DNA from: Thuidium tamariscinum
Lineage: Eukaryota; Streptophyta; Bryopsida; Hypnales; Thuidiaceae
Direction: 5' to 3'
NCBI GenBank assembly: GCA_947034885.2
Contig: OX344756.2
Location: 16,674,098 to 16,738,097 of the forward strand
DNA length: 64,000 nt
Part shown: positions 56,497-64,000 of the stretch, piece by piece
How the letters are laid out: every line of letters begins with the position of its first letter
Position numbering within the stretch: the stretch's first letter is position 1
Notes under the pieces: model-generated
What the model saw: only the letters and a program-made list of their open reading frames with translations
What the model was told of the DNA's origin: nothing
The model's database searches: none
Made by a program: the position numbers and the translations under genes

Positions 56497-58380
56497 ATGT
56501 CTGGGAGCGAGGCAGAGGAGGAGGTCACCACCAAGGTTTCGTTGAGGAGTGTAGTTCCGGTTATTCCGGAAGATGCTGAGGAGCAGGCGGACCTGTTGGA
56601 GGACCTTAGCCAGATGGGCTGCGCTGGCTTGGTCGATCGGCCGTGGGGTTTCAAGGACGAAGTGATGGTGCGAGAGTTGCTGCACCCACAGTCGAACGAG
56701 TGGAAGAAAACGATTAGGGCACTTCCGGACAAATGGACGGCGGGAATCTGGAGGGAAGTGTATGGTTTCGCTAAGGAAGGGGAAGGAGGAGCCACACGGA
56801 CTGACAAGTTCATGGTGGGTAAGTTCCGGGCAGCACCTCACAACAAGGATGGGTATACTGTAAGTGATTGTAAGAACGCGAGAGAGAGGAGGGTGTTAGA
56901 ATTTATGGTACCAATTCTCAGTCCGGATAGGGGAAACCGGATGACTCTCACCTTGGGGAATACCCTCTTTGGAGCGCTAAGCGGGGACAGGAAGATAGAC
57001 TAGGGTATAGCCTTGAGAGATTATGTAGTAAAGCTGTGCAAGGGGATCGGCAAGAGTAAGCCCTCTAGTATTTCTCCTTTTCTCTATCACCTCTATCATT
57101 CACAGGATTGCATGAGGGAAACTGAAAGACAGGAGTATACGGTGAGAGAGGTGAAGTTAGCCCATGGAATGAAGTCGGATTCAGATGATGAGAAAGAGGA
57201 AGATGAGAGAGAGGGAGAACCTTCAGGGTTACTCGGGAAACCGGAACCGGAAAAGGATAGCGGGGCAGGGGTCAAGGTAGAGCAGGAGAAGGAGAAGGAC
57301 CCTGTCTGGAATAGTGACCCGTTAGGGTCTATCATAAGGGAGCTCACGAAAGTTCATGAGAGTTATGAGCAAGAGAGGAAGACCTTGAAAAGGGTATGCG
57401 GGATGATGGGAGACATTCCGGAGAGTGAATGTATAGAACAGCTCCAGAACCTGATAAACGATGCTGAGGGAAAATCCGGAAAGGCTAAGCATCAGGAGAT
57501 GATGGAGGAACTGCTCCTCCTTAAGGCAGAGCTGAGTGAGCAAAAGCAGGAAAATGAGCGGAACCGGAAGTTCTCAGCCGAGTCTGTAGAAACCCTTGAC
57601 CGGATTAAAGAATTCATTAGCGTTCCGGCAGAGGTTTTGAACAAGGCCAAATTCTTTGATGAGAAGGTCTTAGAGGGGACAGGGAAACTAGGGGACAAGG
57701 TGATCAATGTCCTAGTTTCCTTCAACGTAAAGATGGAAAGGTTGTTGGGACAGATGAGGGAGGTCATGGGAGAGGTCGGTCCGCCCATCCGACCGGAAAC
57801 TAAACCGGAAAAGGAGAAAGTGACAGAGGTGACACCCTCTAAGCCACCCTTGCCAAAAGGGAAGCCAGCAACCCCGGTGACAAAGGAAACTACTAGAGAA
57901 CCCTCTGAGGATGTGGTTATGACCACACCTCCCAAATCGGCCATCATACTGGAATCCGGAACGGAGGAGACACCGGTTTCCTTGACCAAGAGCCAATCAC
58001 AGCATCGGGAAGGGAGTGTGGGAACTCCACAGAGTAAGAAACCTACAGTGTCCCCCAAACCTTCCCCATCCAAGAGCAAGTTAACCGACAGCCAGAAGAA
58101 GAAGGCAGTTCCGGTTAAGATCAAGGAAGAGGAAGAAGAAGAGGAAGACGAATCCGAGGAAGAAGATGACGAATCTTTTGGATCAGGAGGGGAGGAGTCA
58201 GAACCGTATTCTGATCCGGATGCCAAGTTGGCTATGACACGCAAGGTCAAAGCCCAACTGAAGGCCAAGTCCGCTCAGGCAAAGAAGCGCAAGAACATTT
58301 CCGGTTCTGCCTGGAAACAGCCAGTACGAAAGGGTGCCGCCAAGTCGGGAGAGACTCCACGGAAGCGGCCAAGAAAGTAG
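56497..58380 (+). CDS. Gag-like transposon protein, copy C (one in-frame TAG)
   Basis: ATG 56497 (MSGSEAEEEV) opens a frame of 628 codons with one TAG at 57001-57003. Copies A, B and D have Trp at that place (GDRKIDWG), so the TAG is a TGG change. Blocks: MGCAGLVDRPWGF, FGALSGDRKID*G, PSSISPFLYHLYHS; an acidic stretch (DSDDEKEEDEREGE); a coiled coil at ~57330-57750; a Pro/Thr-rich linker; an acidic block (EEEEEEDESEEEDDE, ~58125-58170); and a basic end (KRPRK). It is closest in architecture to copy B. Function unknown. The ATG at 56440 is an alternative start but adds residues with no match in other copies. Confidence 0.75.
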
Positions 58381-59623
58381 ATCTAGGGTTAAAGGTAGCA
58401 ATAGTTAGAAGGCTGAAAACCTAAGTTTTTTGTAAGAAGCATTTTCCTAGTGGCTTTTAGGTGAGTAGGTAGTTTGGACTCAATTGAATCCGGGTTTTTC
58501 GGATCTGAGATCCACCTTTTTCGGCAGTTTTTGGCTCTCAGTGGAAGTCAACTGAGGAGGAGGATAAGGCGACTGACAGGTGTCATTCCCTGGTGGTTAG
58601 CTTTGATTTCCTCGGGCTGTAGTTTCCCTTGGTTTGTAAAGTATTTAGGTGTTTGTTTCTAGTTCTTTTGGTGTGCATTTTTCATACCTTGTTTTCCTAG
58701 CATTGTGCAATTCAAATCAACTTTTCTGATTCACATTAAGGTGGCGGCGTGTATTCCAGTGGGTGATTCTGTTGGTGTATGTTCTGTAGAGTTGCAGGAA
58801 TAGGTAGGGAGAGAGTGTGCCCGGATATTGGGTTTATCCGGATTCTTGGGAGTATAAGTGCAATTTGTGTGTGATGGTGGATTCCTGATCCCTTAGTGTG
58901 ATCGGTTCCGGTTTTCCAGTTATCTGAAGATAGTCCCAGTCACTTGGAGCCATAGCCGTTGATAATTCCGGACAACTCCAGGTTAAGCGGTAGACAGTTT
59001 CTTTGGTAACCGGAAATGTGTAGGGAAGGTGACGACTTCTCAATCCGCCCGTCCCGAATTCTGCCCAAAGTTTAGACTAACCTAGTAGGCCGTCGTTGTA
59101 GTGTAAGTTAGTTTTCGACTGAAGTTTCCTTGCGTGACCTGCTAGACCAGATAACTATCCGATTTAGTTGTGAGGGAAATTAGGTTGAATAGGATTGATG
59201 TTGTTTTGCTGTTTTCTTTATTTAAGTGGCACTCTTGACACTCTAAAACGCAGAGGGTAGGTTGTAAGCTTCCTTCCTTAATCACAATACGCAGATCCCT
59301 CTTTGTTCAGAGGTTAAACTCGATTTCGGATACTGGTTACTGGGAAAAACCGGAAAGTATCTTAGGATGTAGGAGAGCTGGATTTGCTACCCACTCTCTA
59401 TTCCGGTTTGGATTCTGTAAGTTTGTACATAGGGGAGTCTGTAGAGTTTTAGAGTCTGATAAGGTAAAAGTAGATAAGTGTGCTTGGGGTTTTGTGGTAA
59501 TCCTTGTTCTGATTCCCGGATATTAGTCATCTGGCAACCAAATCTCTGTGGGAACGATAAACGAGTCACTTTAGGACCATTTCCGGTCTTAGAGAAGTAA
59601 CTTGACTTTCCTGTGCTACGACA
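58381..59623. other. 3' region of gag-like unit C, no gene seen
   Basis: Non-coding, aligned in parts with the 3' region of copy B, notably AAGCTTCCTTCCTTAA, GCAGATCCCTCTTTGTT, GGGAACGATAAACGAGTCACTTTA. Confidence 0.55.
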
Positions 59624-59628
59624 TAACC

Positions 59629-60140
59629 GTCTGGGAAAATGTCCAAACAATGTCGGAAAATTCCCAAACTTTAGAGGGGACCACCCATGGGATCCCCCCA
59701 CTTGGATGCAAATCTGCATCCCCACCGTGTGCTCCTAGAATTAGGAAATTGCCCGGTACCTGCATTTCAAGGTTAGTATTTTATCCGTATTCTCTTCGAT
59801 GCTATGGGGAGTGGGGGATTCCTCCTAGATCCCCCTATGAGGACTTCCTAGCCTAGACAGGGCCTTTTTAGGCTTCTTATCCTAATCCTGCATGTCTCTA
59901 TCAATTTGGCGTCTATTTAGCTAAGACTAGGCCCGTTTTGGATGTAAACTATCCTAAATCCCACCTGATGACCAAATGGCACATTGGTATGTGTAATGCC
60001 AATATAGGTTTAATGCCCTTTTGTGGGTGTTATGAGCCTAAATATGCCTTAGTTTATGTATAAATTCGAAAAAAGAACCCGTGAGTCCTCGGTAACGAAT
60101 CGGGGACTCACATCGCGCAAGGGTAAATTTTTTTACCGTG
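59629..60140. other. No gene seen
   Basis: Degenerate unique-looking sequence between unit C and the GC-rich minisatellite. Confidence 0.3.
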
Positions 60141-60194
60141 AAGTAAGAAGTTTTTGCCTACGTGGCAGGCTGTCCACGTTGACGTGGAAAGCGA

Positions 60195-60455
60195 GGCAAG
60201 GCGACTACGGGTGGGGCGACCGCGTCTCTGGTAAGGGCGACCGCGCATCCGATTTTCAAGGCGACTGCGGGTAGGCGACCGCGGGTACGGGGATCAGGTG
60301 CGACCGCGGGTTAAAAATCCAGGGCGACTGCGGCTCTTTCGCAACCGCGGGTGCAAGGGAAGGGCGACTTTGGGTATAGGGCGACCTCGGGTACAAGAGA
60401 AGGGCGACCTCAGGTGCAAGGCGACCGCGCCTCTGTCTTTGATGGCGACCGCGGG
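60195..60455. repeat. GC-rich minisatellite, word GGCGACCGCGGGT
   Basis: About a dozen GCGACCGCGGGTA / GGCGACTGCGGGT / GGCGACCTCGGGTA units. It lies on the downstream side of the second hAT transposase, in a position comparable to the subterminal clusters of the giant hAT, but with a different word. Confidence 0.8.
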
Positions 60456-60479
60456 TGTTTTTTATCCCTAAATGCTCAA

Positions 60480-62269
60480 GGCCTTTGGGGGAGTTTCTAG
60501 GAATTTGTTCTAAAGTGAAGAAAAAAATAACTTTATGATGACCTTTAAGAAAGAAAATTTAAAATGTAACCATTATAATTCAAACTAGACATGTCAGAGA
60601 TCATTTAGGAAAACAAAACATGACTATATCACTTATGGATTGAAAGATTATAATGTTTAATCACTATAGTGTTGAAATTGCCAAAGAGATTTGAAGTCAT
60701 TCAACCCTCCGTTTACAAGTCTAATCTAAAAAGTTTATGATTAAAAAAAACGGGATGAAAGGGCTTTACAAGCATAACCTCGGTCAATTTATGGCTTCTC
60801 AAAATGTACTCTACAATCTTTTTCCTATATAACGTACAATTCCAATAGACTTTAATTTTGTTTGAAGCATATACCGAGCTTGCCTTATAGAATGGTTTTA
60901 AAATATAACTACCATTTTCAAAGTTTATTTATAGCATTGTGACCTTTTAAACTGCAATCCCTTGATTATTACTACAGGTCTACACTTCATTGTAGTTTTC
61001 ATTTTAAATAACAACAATATATTATACATTTTGAATTTTTTCTTGTAGGGGTGTGAGGGTGTGCCTCTAAAGGACCTTTGTGTTTGTGGTGCATTTCATT
61101 GAATTGACACAATCATTAACCCGTAAAGCCCTGAATTGCATTTCTAGGGATCTCACTACCTATTGAATTTGATTTTCTTTCCTTTGAAATTTTGACACAA
61201 CATGTGCTCGCAATTTAGGGGAAAAGGACCAACAATATAATCCCTTTTGACTACACGATCAAAAAGTTAGGACATGACGTGTTGTTTCCTTTAAAATTGG
61301 GCGTAACCCGGGCAACAAAAAAAAACTTCTTTAGAAATTGCGACATTAAGAAATAAAAATTTGAAATATCTTTATTAGATTTTTATCTATGTGTAAACCT
61401 TCGAATCATTCCATTTCAATAAATGAGTCAAAAGTTATGAGGAATTTTAGTTTGGGGTAGTCAATGGGTACTTATAGAATCTCTACTCTACCAAAAAAGT
61501 TTGAAATTCTTTATTTCATTCAATTTTTTATATTTTTGAAAAAATAGTGAAACATTGGATGAAGATTGTTTTTTACAATACTTTAACCAAAGTAATTGGC
61601 ATTTGTCATTTTTATAAATAATTTGTTGACAACTTAGTATTTTCAAGCATTTTCTATTTTTTTGTTGGTTTCTAACTTAATGTTTTCTCTCCCATATGTT
61701 GAACAATTCCAAATGATTAGAAATTTGTAGAATGTAGAGCATACATACCACTTTGATTCTAATATGAGTTTAAAGAATAACCATCAATTTTGAGTGTTTT
61801 TTATACTAATGTCACCTTGTGAAGGGCAATTGGCCAATTGCTGGAAAAAAAAGGGGTTTTGCTAGTACAAATGTTAATATCTTGCAATGTACACGGTGAA
61901 GATTTTCTCCACATCTTCTGAAACCATCCCACAAGAATATCTCACCATTTCATATGTCACAACAAAAATTTCAAAAACATTGCACTTGTATTACAAAACG
62001 CAATTTTGGAGCAATTTGGGTAGAAATATACTTAGTTAAAAATCTTGTGAGGTTAACCAACTAAACCAAAGGCTAGAAAATAATAAAATAACCCCAAAGT
62101 TAATATGTCGAAATACGATGAAAATGCCTAGTAAGGTGCTACAATATATCAATATGTAAGGTACTAAACTACTAGGCTATAAACTTCCGCTAGAAATCTT
62201 TTCAAAAAAACATTTTTGGAAGATATAGTGGGACTAATTTACCTTCCAAACAATTGGACTAATATCTAG
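60480..62269. other. AT-rich DNA, no gene seen; diverged relative of the TTAA element
   Basis: Sequence at about 61070-61500 (CCTCTAAAGGACC, CATTCCATTTCAATAAATGAGTCAAAAGTTATGA) resembles parts of the element at 9257-10179. No matching right terminus found. Confidence 0.4.
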
Positions 62270-63982
62270 TTACAAACAAAAATCTGAATCATTCTGCACT
62301 TCGTCAACATTAGGGTCCGTATCTTCGCGCGATGCGTAACCAGCATCTGTGTCGCTATCGTGGCTTGAGCTGTCATTCTCGTCCTCTTCTCTTGCTATTG
62401 GTTCTGGTCGTATTTCTCTTTCCACCTCTGAGGTCAAATTCCGCACAACTATGTCTTGACCACCAGGAATTGCAGTCTGGACTAGTCGTTTTGTGGGACG
62501 CGTTGCATCAATAATTCCATCAACTACAGATTCAGGACCTGCTTGAACCGCTATTGATTGGCTTGATTGCTGGACCGCTTGCGTGGAGCACCCTGCCCCA
62601 AGCCTACAAGGTTCCACAACTTGATTTGCACGCTTCGGATGTTTGAGTGTCCTTTCATCTACTCTTCTAATGCGCCTTTTTTTACTTTTGTTTCTATTTT
62701 TGTTGTTGCGTAGTCGTTCTTCCAACGATATTTCTCTTGGCTCAGACACTGGGGTTGGTTGGGTGGCTTGTGGAGCGGACTCGGGGACTTCTTCATTGAT
62801 GCTGGATAGTGGACCTCCATCCAAAGGCGCCCTTGTCGATGAACTAGGGGCCGATCTTCTAACTCTACCTTGGCTTGTATCTTCACCTCTGGGCGCACGG
62901 CCCCTTATAGAAGGAGTTGTGACTGACCTTCTGACTGTAGTCTGCCCTGTATGTCCACCTCGAGTCAAGGAAACATTCCGACTACGGTTGAGGATGGTAT
63001 TCAGTGGCGCATCTGAATCATACTCAGCTGCCTTCGTTGTTTGTATGGTCGGTGAATTCATTGCTACCGAAATAGGAGTTACTTCTTCTACAACCTCTTC
63101 AATGTGATCCTCCTCTTCTTCTGCTTCAATTCCCGCATTGATTGGTGCAATGTTTCCAATATTCATTGCTCTGCTTGAAGGAATACGTGTTGGTACTGGA
63201 GATGTTGGTACTGGAGATGTTTCTTGAACATCTGAGGAAGGCATTTGATTATTTGCTTGTTCGTTGTTGTCAGAAGGTGTTCTTGCCGTAGTTCATGGTG
63301 AAACTGTGCCCCAATTTCCGACCCACGCATCATCACGGTTTCGCTCTGGAGAACGAAAAAGTTCTTCCTCAGCAACACCTTCCGCATCATTGCCACTTGC
63401 AAATGTGTTTCCATATCGATATCGCAGTGGACTTGGTGGAGGTGGGACCATATCTGCCCATTCATTGTGATCGCGCAAGAGATCTTCTTCTTCTCTTCGG
63501 ACTAAATTATCTTCGATAAAATCAAAATAACCCTCGTCCTCCGATCCTGAAGGCATAGGCTCGTCCCTCTCTTCATCAGTGTCTCCATCCACGAGGACCC
63601 TTTCATAAAATTGAGCAGCATTGTACCCACGCTTTTGACGTTCCAAGTGGCAGTTAGCATAAATGTACACCAAATCTTGAGCCTTCTTTGTGGTCAAACG
63701 ATTTCGCGTTTTACTGTGCACGAATGAATACATGCTCCAGTTTCGTTCACATGAAGATGCTGAACAAGTCAACCCTAGAATTCTCTTTGCAATCTTCGGA
63801 AGAGCATCGCCGCCTACATGATTCCACCATTGATGAGGTTCTAAATTGGTCTCTGTGATGTCGAGAACCTCTTCTCGGGGATCAAATGGCCCTGTCTTCT
63901 CTTCAAATTGGACAAGCTCTTGCATTGCCACGACCACTGAAACTCCTAATGATGGAGCTAGTTTTCGTATGACTCGATTCAA
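62270..63982 (-). pseudogene. Second hAT transposase, C-terminal part (runs off right edge, one in-frame TGA)
   Basis: The minus-strand frame contains EPHQWWNHVGG, CSASSCERNWSMYSFVHSK and NRLTTKKAQDLVYIYAN, the hAT C-terminal dimerisation region with the catalytic Glu in CERNW. It is clearly related to the giant-hAT transposase. After this come ~420 residues of acidic and Arg-rich disordered tail, ending DSDFCL. A TGA at 63295-63293 lies in the tail in the same frame (CGA by one transition). The BED finger and the two Asp motifs would lie beyond the window edge. The tail differs in sequence from that of the giant hAT but has the same length class and composition. Confidence 0.82.
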
Positions 63983-64000
63983 AGCTGCTTTGGCCGCCCC

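Larger units (their letters stand above)
55835..59623 (+). mobile_element. Gag-like unit, copy C (3,789 bp), complete with target duplication
   Basis: Begins TGTCACAACCCTAAAATCC and ends CCTGTGCTACGACA, with a perfect 5-bp duplication TAACC at 55830-55834 and 59624-59628. The end matches copy B exactly (GTGCTACGACA). The first and last ~300 bases show no direct repeat, and only a few terminal bases are inverted (TGTC...GACA). One gene (56497-58380). TG...CA and a 5-bp duplication are typical of LTR-retrotransposon integration, so this may be a solo LTR or a non-autonomous derivative. Confidence 0.8.

Noticed and set aside
57492-58268. 258-codon minus-strand open frame
   Set aside because: Antisense of the acidic/basic tail of gag-like copy C; poly-Ser composition is an artefact.
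55835-59623. Classical LTR retrotransposon with LTRs at both ends of the unit
   Set aside because: The first and last few hundred bases share no direct repeat and there is no pol gene; only the outer signature (TG...CA, 5 bp) fits.

Overview
The window looks like repeat-rich nuclear DNA from a plant. Evidence: plant-type telomere-like TTTAGGG copies near 12762-12789, plant CACTA and hAT superfamily transposases, GT..AG introns and TATA boxes. I see no single-copy housekeeping gene, rRNA, tRNA or organelle gene. Two uncharacterised transposon proteins (the DUF7869-like gene and the Cys-rich ORF near 46.5 kb) remind me of seed-free plants, but that is a weak impression and I do not name a species. 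The whole window can be read as nested transposable elements.

Layout. 1-1075 is the 5' end (minus strand) of a 'gag-like unit' (copy A). 1081-4038 and 24564-25041 are the two halves of one old DUF7869-type transposon gene. It was split first by small insertions (an 817-bp hAT derivative at 2428-3244 and a CACTA-type foldback MITE at 3719-3947), then by a second gag-like unit (copy B, 4039-24558). Copy B is itself interrupted by a 16,599-bp hAT element at 5046-21644 with a perfect 8-bp target duplication (CTAACACC). Copy A is an intact paralogous empty site for that insertion.

The giant hAT is the most interesting object. Between matching ends it carries a BED-finger hAT transposase (5710-8871, +), a protein kinase (12057-10396, -) and a coiled-coil/RING-H2 protein (16541-19194, +). 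A cluster of GGCCGTC/GACGGCC heptamers lies just upstream of the TATA box of each of the three genes, and again inside both ends. This suggests one co-regulated mobile unit rather than random gene capture. All three genes are single long frames broken only by point stop codons (mostly TAG), with no frameshift that I can see. The pattern fits C-to-T decay at methylated CG/CHG sites.

25888-49985 is a set of long direct and inverted repeats. They enclose a Cys-rich transposon-like ORF (46531-47580) and hold a 15.7-kb CACTA element (29553-45263, 3-bp duplication AAT) with a TNP2/TNPD-type gene (minus) and a TNPA/Ptta-like gene (plus). The CACTA element in turn carries a third gag-like unit (copy D, ORF 38516-40195) and a 203-bp CACTA foldback MITE. 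49986-55834 is degenerate AT-rich DNA with minisatellites. 55835-59623 is gag-like unit copy C, complete with TG...CA ends and a 5-bp duplication (TAACC). 60150-60470 is a GC-rich minisatellite, and 62270-63982 is the C-terminal part of a second hAT transposase (minus) that runs off the right edge.

All family assignments rest on motifs read by eye; no database search was possible.
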